Shown piece by piece: positions 33,448 through 43,459 of a stretch of DNA of 64,000 bases. The first letter of the stretch is position 1. Every line of letters begins with the position of its first letter. The stretch is taken from assembly GCF_041051975.1 (NCBI RefSeq), contig NZ_CP163435.1:9268501-9332500 (forward strand). The letters run 5' to 3'. The position numbers were made by a program, and so were the translations under genes. The notes under the pieces were generated by a model. The model searched no databases. It was not told the origin of the DNA and worked only from the letters and a program-made list of their open reading frames with translations. The DNA comes from Streptomyces sp. R21 (GTDB lineage Bacteria > Actinomycetota > Actinomycetes > Streptomycetales > Streptomycetaceae).

Positions 33448-34845
33448 GTGTTGGCCATGGCTTTTCCCGTCGATCTACGCCGCTGTCAGGCCCTGGGCCT
33501 GGCCGGTACCGCCGCGTTGGCGCTGGGCGGTGAGACGGCCGGGGCCCTGCCGGTGCGGGAGCTGCTCGATCCCGCCTCCGCACGCGGCGCGCTCGGCCTG
33601 GTCGGCGTGTACTTCGGCGTCGTCCTGCTGATCGCCGCCTGGGCGCTGCTGGGCAAGGTCGTACGCGGCCCCGAACCGCCGCCCGTACGCGCCCTGTTGG
33701 GCGTGCTCGCCGTCTGGGCGGCGCCGCTGCTGCTGGCGCCGCCGCTGTTCAGCCGGGACGTGTACAGCTATCTCGCGCAGGGCGCCATGGTCGACGCGCA
33801 CCTCGACGTGTACGCGCACGGGCCCGCGCAACTCGGGGGCCCGCTCGCCGACGAGGTGGCGCCGATGTGGCAGCAGACCGCGACACCGTACGGCCCGGTC
33901 TTCCTCGCCGTCGCTTCCGCGCTGTCCGGCCTCACCCGGGGCGACGTGCCGGCCGGGCTGATCGGTATGCGTCTGGTGGCCCTGCTCGGCGTGGCCCTGA
34001 TGGCGGCCGCGCTGCCCCGGCTGGCCCGGCACAGCGGCGCCGACCCGGCTGCCGCGCTGTGGCTGGGCGCGCTCAACCCCCTGGTCCTGCTGCATCTGGT
34101 GGCCGGCGCGCACAACGACGCCCTCATGCTCGGCCTGCTCGGTATCGGGCTGGTCGCCGCGCGCGGCCGGTGGCACGTCCTGGGCGTCGTCCTCGTGACG
34201 CTGGCGGCGCTGGTCAAGGCGCCCGCCGCGCTCGGCCTGCTGGCGGTGGTCGCGCTGCGCGGCCGCCGGGGCCTGGGACGAACCGTCCTCACCACGGCAG
34301 GCGTCGCCCTGGCCACGACGGCGGCGGCAACGGCCGCAGCCGGTACCGGATATGGCTGGATAGCAGCCCTGAAGACGCCGGTCTCCCCGCACAACTGGGC
34401 GCCCACCAGCGTCCTCGGCCGCGCCACCGGCGCCCTGCTTCACCACCTCGGCAGCGGCCTCGCCCCGCTGGCCCTGCCGCTGTGGCAGGCGGCCGGACTC
34501 GGCGCGACCGTGCTGGTCGTCCTGTTCATCTGGCTGCGGCTCAAACCCGGCCCGGTCTACGCGCTGGGGCTGAGCCTCGCCGCGATGGCCGCGCTCGGCC
34601 CCGCGATCCGGCCCTGGTACGCCCTGTGGGGCCTGTTCCTCATCGCCGCCGCCGCGCCCCGCGGAGCGGTCGGCCCCCGCGTCGCCGCCGTGACCTGCGT
34701 CCTGGCGCTGGCCGTCCTGCCCGGCGGCGGCCCCCCGGACGCCGCCCAGGTGGTCCTCGCCGTCTCCGGCGGCGCCCTGGCCGCGGTCGTACTCTGGCAG
34801 GCCCACCAGGCGGCCCATGCCCCGGTGCTCGGGCGGGCGGCGTGA
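33448..34845 (+). CDS. Polyprenol-phosphate mannose dependent alpha-1,6-mannosyltransferase (MptB-like)
   Basis: 465 residues with about a dozen membrane helices. The first extracytoplasmic loop has LFSRDVYSYLAQGAMVDAHLD-VYAHGP, typical of GT-C mannosyltransferases of the MptA/MptB group, with the RD pair as likely catalytic residues. It transfers mannose from polyprenyl phosphate to a lipoglycan. Start is GTG at 33448 or ATG at 33457; the ribosome site is weak. It overlaps the GT87 gene (GTGA). Confidence 0.85.
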   Translation: MLAMAFPVDLRRCQALGLAGTAALALGGETAGALPVRELLDPASARGALGLVGVYFGVVLLIAAWALLGKVVRGPEPPPVRALLGVLAVWAAPLLLAPPLFSRDVYSYLAQGAMVDAHLDVYAHGPAQLGGPLADEVAPMWQQTATPYGPVFLAVASALSGLTRGDVPAGLIGMRLVALLGVALMAAALPRLARHSGADPAAALWLGALNPLVLLHLVAGAHNDALMLGLLGIGLVAARGRWHVLGVVLVTLAALVKAPAALGLLAVVALRGRRGLGRTVLTTAGVALATTAAATAAAGTGYGWIAALKTPVSPHNWAPTSVLGRATGALLHHLGSGLAPLALPLWQAAGLGATVLVVLFIWLRLKPGPVYALGLSLAAMAALGPAIRPWYALWGLFLIAAAAPRGAVGPRVAAVTCVLALAVLPGGGPPDAAQVVLAVSGGALAAVVLWQAHQAAHAPVLGRAA

Positions 34846-36293
34846 GAGCGCCGCGCCCGGCTTCGGTGAGCCGCTCGGGCACGGATCGTGGGTGGCTGAT
34901 CGTTCTGCCCGCCGACCGCGGACGGCTGCTCCTGCTGCTGGCCCTCGCCGCTGCCGTCACCGTGTTCACCGCGACCGTGCCCCTGCTGCGCGACTGGTTC
35001 GACCTGCGCGTCTACTACGGGGCTGTGGACGCCTGGATCCACCACAGCGGCCGGATCTACGACTACCGGGTGCCGGGGACGACGTACGGCTTCACCTATC
35101 CGCCGTTCGCCGCCCTCAGCATGCTGCCGATGGCCGCGCTCGGGCTCCGCGCGGCGATCGTCGTCTCGCTGCTGCTCAACCTCGCGGCCCTGGGCGCTGT
35201 GGTGTGGATCCTGGTCGGGCCCGCGCTGCGCCGCTACGGCTGGTTCGGGTTCGCCGTGGCGGGCTGTCTGCTGGCGCTGCTCGAACCCGTCCGTGACACG
35301 TTCAGCTTCGGGCAGGTCAATCTGCTGCTGCTGGCCCTTGTGCTCGGCGACGCGTGGCTGCTGTCCAACGGCCGGGGCAGCTGGGCGGGCGTCGGCATCG
35401 GCCTGGCCGCGGCCGTGAAGCTCACGCCGGTGCTCTTCATCGGGCTGCTGCTGCTCGCCCGGCGATGGCGCGCCGCCGCCGTCGCGTCGTCCGTCGCCGC
35501 TGCCGCCACCGCCCTGGCGGCGTGGGCGGCGCCGGACGCCTCGCGCTTCTACTGGACCGACGCGGTGTGGGACACCACCCGCATCGGCCGCCTCGCCTAC
35601 GTCTCCAACCAGTCGTTGCAAGGCGTGCTGGCTCGGCTCGCGCAGCCGCACGAGCCGAGCCGGGCCGCATGGGCGGTGGCCGCCCTCGCGGTGCTGTGCG
35701 TCTGGGCGTGGCGGGCATCGCGCGCGGTGGCCGCCGAGGACTGGCCGGCCGCCTTCGCCCTGACGGGCCTCACCGCCTGCCTGGTCAGCCCCATCACCTG
35801 GGTGCACCACCTGGTGTGGTTGCTGCCGTCCTTCGCCGTACTGCTGCACCGACACCGGCCGCGCACCGCCGCCGCCCTGTACGCGGTGCTGTGCAGCAGC
35901 GTGGTGTGGCTGTGGTTCCACGACGCGTCCGGCATCGACGGCTTCCTCGGCAGCAACACGTACACCTGGATCACCCTCGGACTGCTGCTGTGGCTGCCGA
36001 TCCGTCAGCCGCGCGTGATCCGCCGGCCCTTGAGCCGCAGCGCCAGCGCCACACCCCCCGCGCCCAGGCCCGCCGCGCAGACGATCCCGGCCGCCGCCGG
36101 CCAGCCGGGTCCGTCGCCGGTGGACAGCGGCGCGGCCACGGTGGCGGTGGCGGGAAGGGCGGCGGGCCCCGACCGCGGCACGGCCCGCGAGTCGACGAGC
36201 GACCCGACGGGGTCGACGCGTCCGGCCGCGCCGAAGCCCCAGTCGAGCAGGGAGCGGGCCTCGTCGTACACGGTGAACCCGCCGCCCGCCTGA
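34842..36293 (+). CDS. GT87 (DUF2029) membrane glycosyltransferase, likely alpha-1,2-mannosyltransferase
   Basis: 483 residues, GTG start overlapping the MptB-like stop. GT-C features: RDWFDLRVYYGAVDAWIHHSGRIYDY and GTTYGFTYPPFAAL in the first outer loop, with an aspartate that is probably catalytic, then about ten helices. The membrane part ends near residue 388. The last about 95 residues are Pro/Ala/Arg-rich and are encoded antisense to the 3' end of the carboxypeptidase gene (36005-36293). With its partner it likely elongates and branches a mannan. Confidence 0.83.
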   Translation: MRAPRPASVSRSGTDRGWLIVLPADRGRLLLLLALAAAVTVFTATVPLLRDWFDLRVYYGAVDAWIHHSGRIYDYRVPGTTYGFTYPPFAALSMLPMAALGLRAAIVVSLLLNLAALGAVVWILVGPALRRYGWFGFAVAGCLLALLEPVRDTFSFGQVNLLLLALVLGDAWLLSNGRGSWAGVGIGLAAAVKLTPVLFIGLLLLARRWRAAAVASSVAAAATALAAWAAPDASRFYWTDAVWDTTRIGRLAYVSNQSLQGVLARLAQPHEPSRAAWAVAALAVLCVWAWRASRAVAAEDWPAAFALTGLTACLVSPITWVHHLVWLLPSFAVLLHRHRPRTAAALYAVLCSSVVWLWFHDASGIDGFLGSNTYTWITLGLLLWLPIRQPRVIRRPLSRSASATPPAPRPAAQTIPAAAGQPGPSPVDSGAATVAVAGRAAGPDRGTARESTSDPTGSTRPAAPKPQSSRERASSYTVNPPPA

Positions 36294-37228
36294 GGGTTCA
36301 TCACCGTGACGACCAGGGTGCGCCCGCCGCGGCGCGCGGCGGCGACGAGGGTGTTGCCCGCGTTGGTGGTGTAGCCGTTCTTGACGCCGATCATCCCGGG
36401 GTACGGTTCCACGCCGTCCGCGCCGCTCAGCAGCCGGTTGGTGTTCTGGATCGCGTACGACGAGTTCCCGCCCGCGGGGAACTGGGCCTGCGCCGTGGAG
36501 CAGTACCGCGCGAAGTCAGCGTTGCCGAGGCCGGTCCGCCCGAACACGGCCAGGTCGTACGCCGAGGAGACCTGGCCCGGCGTGTCGTACCCGTCGGGGG
36601 AGATGACGTGCGTGTCGCGGGCGCCCAGCGCGCGGGCCTTGGCCTGCATCCGGGCGGCCGTGGTGCGCCAGCCGCCGTTCATCGCGGCCAGCACGTGCAC
36701 GGCGTCGTTGCCGGAGTTGAGGAAGACACCGCGCCACAGGTCGGACACCCGATAGGTGTGCCCCTCGGCGACGCCCACCAGGCTGCTGCCTTCGCCGATC
36801 CCCGACAGCTCCTGCTCGGTGACCGTGTGCCGCAGGCCGCCGGGCAGCACCGGCAGCACGGTCAGCGCGAAGAGCGTCTTCAAGGTGCTGGCAGGGGGCA
36901 GCCTGCGGTGTGCGTCGTGCGCGGCGAGCACCGCGCCGGTACGAGCGTCCGCCACCAGCCAGGACAGGGCGGAGACCTCGGGCACCGTGGGGGCCCCGGC
37001 GCGGGGCCGTACCTGGGTGTCCGACCGGTAGAGGGAGGGCTGCTGTGACGCGCTGGGTCTCGGGGCGCCCGGGTCCGTCGCGGCACGGGCGGCGGCCGGG
37101 CTCGGCGCGAGAGCCAGCGCACCGACCATGCAGACGGCGGAGCAGGAGACGGCGACGCGGGAGAGGGCGGCCCGGGAGGCGGGGCCCCGCTGAATGACAC
37201 CGATGCGGGATGAGGATCCGATGGTCAT
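36005..37228 (-). CDS. D-alanyl-D-alanine carboxypeptidase (DacA/PBP5-like), membrane anchored
   Basis: 407 residues. Signal peptide of about 48 residues (AALSRVAVSCSAVCMVGALALAP, then AAARA), then a peptidase S11 domain with S-x-x-K in PPASTLKTLFA, SGN in FLNSGNDAVH and KNG in IGVKNGYTTNAG in place of KTG, as in many actinobacterial members. A C-terminal helix (PAAAGIVCAAGLGAGGVALALRL) and basic tail anchor it. It trims peptidoglycan stem peptides outside the membrane. The 3' 289 bases overlap the opposing mannosyltransferase gene. Confidence 0.92.
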   Translation of the reverse strand: MTIGSSSRIGVIQRGPASRAALSRVAVSCSAVCMVGALALAPSPAAARAATDPGAPRPSASQQPSLYRSDTQVRPRAGAPTVPEVSALSWLVADARTGAVLAAHDAHRRLPPASTLKTLFALTVLPVLPGGLRHTVTEQELSGIGEGSSLVGVAEGHTYRVSDLWRGVFLNSGNDAVHVLAAMNGGWRTTAARMQAKARALGARDTHVISPDGYDTPGQVSSAYDLAVFGRTGLGNADFARYCSTAQAQFPAGGNSSYAIQNTNRLLSGADGVEPYPGMIGVKNGYTTNAGNTLVAAARRGGRTLVVTVMNPQAGGGFTVYDEARSLLDWGFGAAGRVDPVGSLVDSRAVPRSGPAALPATATVAAPLSTGDGPGWPAAAGIVCAAGLGAGGVALALRLKGRRITRG

Positions 37229-37389
37229 ACCGCAAACGTAGGAACGGACACGGCGTACAGCGGGCTGCCAGGGCCGAGCGACGGGATCGAGCACCCGGAT
37301 GCCGCACGCGAGAGGTGTCCGGTGGGGTGCCGGAGGGTGCGGGCCGCACGCTCGGCTTCGGCACGTACAAGCTGACGCCGGACGGAGTG

Positions 37390-38532
<1,143 letters not shown>

Positions 38533-38874
38533 GGTGATCGGTCCTTTCGCGGACGGAGTCATGAGGTCATGAGGGAGGGAGGGGAATGCCGGGGGAGGCG
38601 GCGTGCTCACGCCTCCGTGCGGCGGACGACATCACCTCGGGTAGGGCGGACGGCGGGAAATGCCCGAGTCCGTGCTCACGAGGTGGTGCGAAGAAGCTGG
38701 TCGGCCGGTCGGGATACGACGGGCGAGTCAGCGAGAAGAAGTGGAACTGGCACCGGCGCCCGAGACGGGGCGTATACAAGTGCTAGCGGCACTGTACCAC
38801 CCAGCACCCCGGCGTGACTGTGATGTGCGCCTCAGTCGTTCGCGGAGCGGGGTCGAGGGTCGTTTTGGTGCAGG
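38533..38874 (-). other. 342-base leader region upstream of the short rho gene
   Basis: No supported gene. On the minus strand a TTGTATAC stretch (38780-38773) resembles an extended -10 box, about 240 bases before the rho start, which would give a long untranslated leader as found for autoregulated rho genes. A 70-codon frame (38779-38567) starts with TTG and has no ribosome site, so I do not call it. Confidence 0.4.
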
Positions 38875-39708
38875 TCAGCGGCTTGCGAGGAGGCCGTAGA
38901 GCAGTGGGATGCGCGGTTCGGTCTCCGGCAGGCGCCACCAGCCGGACGGGGTGCGGGTCATCTGCGGCCAGCGGGACCAGGGCAGTTCGTCGCTCTCGCG
39001 CAGCCGCCGGATGTGCAGACCCGCGCCGATCAGGGCGTTGACGACGTCGCCCAGTCCGTGCATCCACTCGTAACTCTCGGTCGCGCCCCGCACGGCCGGG
39101 CCGTCCGTGTAGGTGTACGTCGCGTCCCGGTGGACGGCGTCCCGGCCGCCCAAGTAGTCGTGTCGCAGCAGCAGTTCGCCGCCCTCGCCCTCGGCGGGCT
39201 TGGGGCCCAGGGAGTTGAACAGCGGATGGAACTCGGCGATGTACAACCGGCCCCCGGGCCGCAGAAGTTGCGCCACCACCGCTGCCCAGCGATCGAGGTC
39301 GGGCAGGTAGCACAGGGCGCCCTTGCCGGTGTAGACGACGTCGAACCGCCGCCCTTCCAGGGCATCCACGGCGTCGTACACATTGGCCCGTACGTACGGG
39401 ATGTCGGCGCCCGCGCGCGCCGCGATGTCGGTCGCGGCCCTGACCGACTCCTCGGAGATGTCCAGGCCGACCGCACGGGCGCCGCGCTCGGCGAAGGCGA
39501 TCGTCTCGGTGCCGAGATGGCATTGGAGGTGCAGCACGTCCAGACCCGTCAGGTCCCCGAGGTCCTCCCACTCGAAGGCGGCGAACCAGCGGGACGGGTC
39601 GAGCTTCTCGTGCAGCCCGTAGAAGCGGCTGGCGAGGTGGACGGGGGTGCGCGCGTCCCAGTTGGCCTGGTTGGCCCGCATCATCCGCTCGTGCTCGGCG
39701 CTCGTCAT
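38875..39708 (-). CDS. SAM-dependent methyltransferase (class I)
   Basis: 277 residues from the ATG at 39708. SAM-binding motif I is VLHLQCHLGTETIAFAERGARAVGLDISEESV (near 60-90), followed by FDVVYTGKGALCYLPDL. A C-terminal part with YEWMHGLGDVVNALI resembles a common actinobacterial family of uncharacterised methyltransferases. It diverges from the quinone-oxidoreductase-type gene. The substrate is unknown; motif I has Gln-Cys-His where most have Gly, which is usual in this subgroup. Confidence 0.88.
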   Translation of the reverse strand: MTSAEHERMMRANQANWDARTPVHLASRFYGLHEKLDPSRWFAAFEWEDLGDLTGLDVLHLQCHLGTETIAFAERGARAVGLDISEESVRAATDIAARAGADIPYVRANVYDAVDALEGRRFDVVYTGKGALCYLPDLDRWAAVVAQLLRPGGRLYIAEFHPLFNSLGPKPAEGEGGELLLRHDYLGGRDAVHRDATYTYTDGPAVRGATESYEWMHGLGDVVNALIGAGLHIRRLRESDELPWSRWPQMTRTPSGWWRLPETEPRIPLLYGLLASR

Positions 39709-39809
39709 GGGGACATCCAATCGTGTGCGACCAGCGAACGGCGGGAAGAACTCCGGCTCGGCGCGAGTTGGTGGCTGTCGAGTCATCGGCGACCAGAAGG
39801 GTAACTCCC

Positions 39810-40730
39810 GTGCGTGCACTGATTGTTGATCCCGAGGCACCCGGCCGGCTGAGGCTGGGGGAGGCCCCTGATCCGATTCCCGGCCCCGGGCAGGTCCTGG
39901 TCGAGGTCCGGCACACCTCGCTGAATGCGGCCGAGCTGTTCTTCGCTGAGCGGGCGGAGCCCGGAGAGGTGATCGGCTTCGATGCGGCGGGCGTCGTGGT
40001 CGCCGTGGCGTCGGACGGCAGCGGCCCCGGGGTCGGCAGCCGGGTCGTGGGCTTCGCCGAGGGCGGCGGCTTCGGCGCGCTGCGCGCCATGGACACGGCT
40101 GACCTGGCCGTGGTGCCCGACGGCGTCGACCTGGGCGAGGCAGCCACCCTGCCGGTCGCCGCCGGCACGGCACTGCGGGCGCTGGAGCAGGCGGGGCCGC
40201 TGCTGGGCCGCCGAGTGCTGGTGACCGGGGCGTCCGGCGGTGTCGGCGGGTTCGCCGTGCAACTGGCCACGCTCGCCGGGGCGTATGTCGTCGCGGTCGC
40301 CGGTTCCGAGGAGAGTGCCCGGGGCCTGTCCGAGCTCGGTGCGGACGAGGTGGCGATCGGCCTCGATACGGTGACCGTTCCGGTGGACGTCGTGGTCGAC
40401 ACCGTGGGAGGGGACCAACTCGTGGCTGCATACGCCCTGTTGGCGTCCGGTGGGAGCCTGCAGAGCGTCGGCTGGGCCGCCGGACGCGAGGCGGTCCTGC
40501 CCGTCGGCTCCACCCTGGGCAGCCCGGCGCCCAAGGCGATCGTCTCCGTCTACAACGGCGGAGGCCTCACCGACCGCCATGCGCAACTGCGCCGACTGCT
40601 CGACCTGGTCGCCGCGGGCCGGCTCCGCGTCCCGGTCGGCTGGCGCGGTCCCTGGGACAAGATCGCGGACGCTGTGGACGCGCTGGGCAACCGGCGACTT
40701 CGGGGGAAGGCGGTGCTGGACGTGGAGTGA
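39810..40730 (+). CDS. Zinc-free alcohol dehydrogenase / quinone oxidoreductase (MDR superfamily)
   Basis: 306 residues, GTG start after AGAAGGG. GroES-like N-domain (PGPGQVLVEVRHTSLNAAELFFAE, FDAAGVV) and Rossmann domain with VLVTGASGGVGGFAVQLA. The zinc ligands of true alcohol dehydrogenases are absent. It reduces quinones or enones with NADPH. Likely expressed from the methyltransferase-divergent region. A 272-base gap follows, holding paired palindromes before the P450 gene. Confidence 0.9.
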   Translation: MRALIVDPEAPGRLRLGEAPDPIPGPGQVLVEVRHTSLNAAELFFAERAEPGEVIGFDAAGVVVAVASDGSGPGVGSRVVGFAEGGGFGALRAMDTADLAVVPDGVDLGEAATLPVAAGTALRALEQAGPLLGRRVLVTGASGGVGGFAVQLATLAGAYVVAVAGSEESARGLSELGADEVAIGLDTVTVPVDVVVDTVGGDQLVAAYALLASGGSLQSVGWAAGREAVLPVGSTLGSPAPKAIVSVYNGGGLTDRHAQLRRLLDLVAAGRLRVPVGWRGPWDKIADAVDALGNRRLRGKAVLDVE

Positions 40731-40946
40731 GGCGCAGTCCGTACCGGTTCACGGTCGCGCCCGGCCGGGCGATGACGATCTACGGCTTCGTCGCGCCCCC
40801 ACGTGATGACCCGCCGGGCGAGCCTCGCGCCGGGGAACTCGGCGCGGGGCCCGCGCATTTCCCCAGCGGGCACAACAGGAACCCCTCAACACCCCAAGTG
40901 GTTCTCCGAGTTGCTGCGCACACCGCTGTGAGCAGGCAGAATCACC

Positions 40947-40974
40947 GTCGTACGACCCCAAGTCGTACGACCCC
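40947..40974. promoter_or_regulatory. Tandem palindromes GTCGTACGAC before the P450 gene
   Basis: GTCGTACGACCCC occurs at 40947-40959 and again at 40962-40974, 15 bases apart. Each begins with a perfect 10-base palindrome. They lie 29-56 bases before the P450 GTG, overlapping where a promoter is expected, so they look like a tandem operator. The regulator is not in the window. I see nothing else of note in the surrounding 272-base gap. Confidence 0.55.
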
Positions 40975-41002
40975 GACCAGGCATCGCAGACTGGAGAAAC
41001 CG

Positions 41003-42256
41003 GTGGACGTCTCACCAGGCACCCCGCATCGCATGGACCCCGCGGGCGGCTGCCCGCACGCCGACAACGCGCGGCTGCTCGCGCGGGGGAGCGTCGCCCG
41101 GGTGGTCCTGCCCGGTGGGGTGGAGGGCATGGCGGTGCTCGGGCACGACGCGCTGAAGGAGTTCCTCGCCCACCCCGAGGTCGCCAAGGGTGCCCAGCAC
41201 TTCACCGCCCTGCGGGAGGGTCGTATAGCCGCCGGCTGGCCACTGATGACCTTCGCCACCGTGCGCGGGATGACGACCGCGGACGACGACGACCACCGTC
41301 GGCTCAGATCGCTGGTGAGCACGGCGTTCACCCCTCGCCGCGTGGAGCGACTGCGGCCGTGGATCGAGGAGTTGACCGACGGACTGCTCGACGACCTCGG
41401 TCGCGCGGCGGACGGGAACGACGGCGTGGCCGACCTGCGCCGGAACTTCGCGCTGCCACTGCCGATGGGTGTCATCGGCGAACTGCTGGGCGTCGACGCC
41501 GAATACCGCGACCGGCTGCACCATCTCTCCAGCCAGGTGGTGGCCACCGACATCGGACCCCAGCAGGCCGTCGCCGCCAACCGCGAACTGGTCGCGGTCC
41601 TCGCCTCGGTGGCCGCCGCGCGGGCCGAACGGCCGGGCGACGACCTCACCAGCGCGCTGATCGCCGCCCGCGACGAGGAAGGCGACCGGCTCAGCCAGGA
41701 GGAACTCATCGGCACCCTGGTGCTGATGATCATCGCGGGGCACGAGACCACCCTCAACCTCATCACCAACGCCGTCCGCGCGCTGTGCGGCCACCGCGAC
41801 CAGCTGGAGAGCGTGCGGAAGGGCGAGGCGAGCTGGTCGGACGTGGTCGAGGAGACACTGCGCTGGGACGCGCCCGTCAGCTACTTCCCCTTCCGCTACC
41901 CGGTCCGCGACCTCACCCTCGACGGAACGCTGATCCCCAAGGGCACGCCCGTACTCGCCGGATACTCGGCCGCCGGACGCGACCCCGGCGCCCACGGCCC
42001 GGACGCCGACCGCTTCGACGTGACCCGCTCCGCCCGCCCCGGCGCCGCCCGCAACCTCTCCCTCGGGCACGGCGCCCACTACTGCCTCGGCGCCCCGCTC
42101 GCCCGCCTGGAGTCCACCATCGCCCTGGAGCGGCTGTTCACCCGCTTCCCCGACCTCGACCTCGCCGTCCCCGAGGCGGACCTGACACGCCACTCCAGCT
42201 TCGTCGGCAACAGCGTGCGGGCTCTGCCGGTGCGGCCGGGAGCCTCCCGAGGCTGA
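41003..42256 (+). CDS. Cytochrome P450
   Basis: 417 residues, GTG start after TGGAGAA. I-helix oxygen motif AGHETT, ExxR in EETLRWD, and haem loop LGHGAHYCLGAPLAR with C361 as thiolate ligand. Class I bacterial type needing ferredoxin and reductase, none of which is next to it. Similar to CYP105/CYP107-like soluble enzymes of Streptomyces. No biosynthetic neighbours, so a xenobiotic or housekeeping oxidation is more likely than antibiotic tailoring. Substrate unknown. Confidence 0.94.
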   Translation: MDVSPGTPHRMDPAGGCPHADNARLLARGSVARVVLPGGVEGMAVLGHDALKEFLAHPEVAKGAQHFTALREGRIAAGWPLMTFATVRGMTTADDDDHRRLRSLVSTAFTPRRVERLRPWIEELTDGLLDDLGRAADGNDGVADLRRNFALPLPMGVIGELLGVDAEYRDRLHHLSSQVVATDIGPQQAVAANRELVAVLASVAAARAERPGDDLTSALIAARDEEGDRLSQEELIGTLVLMIIAGHETTLNLITNAVRALCGHRDQLESVRKGEASWSDVVEETLRWDAPVSYFPFRYPVRDLTLDGTLIPKGTPVLAGYSAAGRDPGAHGPDADRFDVTRSARPGAARNLSLGHGAHYCLGAPLARLESTIALERLFTRFPDLDLAVPEADLTRHSSFVGNSVRALPVRPGASRG

Positions 42257-42315
42257 CCCGGGACCCGAGTCCCGGCTTCTCCCGCATGCCCGGCGCGAAC
42301 CCGCGAGGATGGAGG

Positions 42316-42342
42316 TGTCGATTCGGCGCCGGCCCGTTCGTC
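42316..42342 (+). promoter_or_regulatory. Candidate ECF42 promoter, copy 1 (sigma operon)
   Basis: TGTCGA (42316-42321), 17-base spacer, CGTC (42339-42342), 39 bases before the first DGPF gene. This is the element reported for ECF42 sigma factors (TGTCGA and CGTC/CGAC type). The same pair with the same spacing occurs at 44707-44733. Confidence 0.8.
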
Positions 42343-42380
42343 GGTGGGACGTCAGGACCTCGTGAGCACCGGGAGGAACC

Positions 42381-43121
42381 ATGAAGTACATGCTGCTGGT
42401 CTGCGGCGACGACACCGCCGACGCCTCCGGCATGACCCCCGTCGAACCGTGGGTGGCGGAACTCGGCGACCGCGGCATGCGCCTGCACGGCCACCGACTC
42501 GCCGTGCCCGCCGAAGCCGTCACCGTCCGCGTCCGCGACGGTGAAGTGCTGCGCACCGACGGGCCGTTCGCGGAGACGAAGGAGTACGTCGCCGGATACG
42601 ACATCCTCGACTGCGCCAGCCTGGAGGAGGCGATCCAGGCGGCGGCGAAGCACCCCGTGGCGACCATCGGAGCCATGGAGGTGCGCCCGTTCTGGGACGA
42701 CGAGGGCGAGGACGCCGAGACGGCGATCCGCAGCCTCGACAACGAACTCACGCTCGCCCTGCGTGAACGGAACATCGAGCGCCGGCTCGCCTGCTACACA
42801 CCGGACACCGAGGTCGTCCACCCGATGAGCGGGCTGGAACAGCGCGGACTCGACGCCCTCCGCAAGGCCCAGGAGTGGTTCTTCGCCACCGTCACCGGAC
42901 CCGTGGAGCGCGAGGTGCTGGAGTTCCGCCTCCGGGTCGACGAGAGCGTCGCCTTCAGCCACGGTGTCGTCCGGGTCCGGGGAACGCTCACCACCGGCGA
43001 CCCGCTCGACAGCGTGGCACGGGTGACCACCGGCTACCGTGCCGTGGCCGACCGGTGGCTCATCGACCACGAACACGCGTCGGTCCCCGTCGACATCGGC
43101 ATCAAGGGCGAGCGGTCATGA
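42381..43121 (+). CDS. YCII/DGPF-domain protein fused to a SnoaL-like domain
   Basis: 246 residues. The first 115 form a YCII-related domain with the name-giving DGPF (RTDGPFAETKEYVAGYDIL); the rest (about 120-235) is a SnoaL/NTF2-like cone (LDNELTLALRERNIERRLACYTPDTEVVHP). DGPF proteins are the standard partners of ECF42 sigma factors; their function is unknown. ATG after GGGAGGAA. Its stop overlaps the second DGPF start (ATGA). Confidence 0.92.
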   Translation: MKYMLLVCGDDTADASGMTPVEPWVAELGDRGMRLHGHRLAVPAEAVTVRVRDGEVLRTDGPFAETKEYVAGYDILDCASLEEAIQAAAKHPVATIGAMEVRPFWDDEGEDAETAIRSLDNELTLALRERNIERRLACYTPDTEVVHPMSGLEQRGLDALRKAQEWFFATVTGPVEREVLEFRLRVDESVAFSHGVVRVRGTLTTGDPLDSVARVTTGYRAVADRWLIDHEHASVPVDIGIKGERS

Positions 43122-43459
43122 AGTACGTGCTGTTCATCTGCACACCCGTCGCCGACGAGGAACTCGGCCCCGAGGAGATCGCCGAGGACTCCCGCTTCAC
43201 CGCGTACGCCGACGAGGTGCGCGAGCGCGGCCTGGGCCGCGGCGGAGCACGCCTGCGACCCTCCACCGACGCCACGACCGTGCGCGTCCAGGGCGACGAA
43301 GTGCTGCTCAGCGACGGGCCGTTCGTCGACACCAAGGAGTACATCGCGGGCATCGACATCGTCGAGGTCGCCGACCTCGACGAGGCCATCGCCCTCGCCT
43401 CGCGCCACCCCGCCGCACGCGGCGGCGGATCGGTGGAGGTGCGGCCGGTCTGGGAGTGA
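43118..43459 (+). CDS. YCII/DGPF-domain protein
   Basis: 113 residues, one YCII-related domain with LSDGPFVDTKEYIAGIDIVEV. Likely a target and operon partner of the ECF42 sigma factor, whose GTG overlaps its stop. The N-terminus KYVLFICTPVADEELGPEEI has the usual strand followed by an acidic loop. No enzyme activity is established for the family. Confidence 0.92.
   Translation: MKYVLFICTPVADEELGPEEIAEDSRFTAYADEVRERGLGRGGARLRPSTDATTVRVQGDEVLLSDGPFVDTKEYIAGIDIVEVADLDEAIALASRHPAARGGGSVEVRPVWE

Noticed and set aside
38567..38779. 70-codon leader peptide before the short rho gene
   Set aside because: Starts with TTG, has no ribosome site and no conserved motif.
39810..42256. Biosynthetic cluster around the P450 and oxidoreductase
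   Set aside because: No polyketide, peptide, terpene or other core enzyme lies nearby; only single tailoring-type genes.
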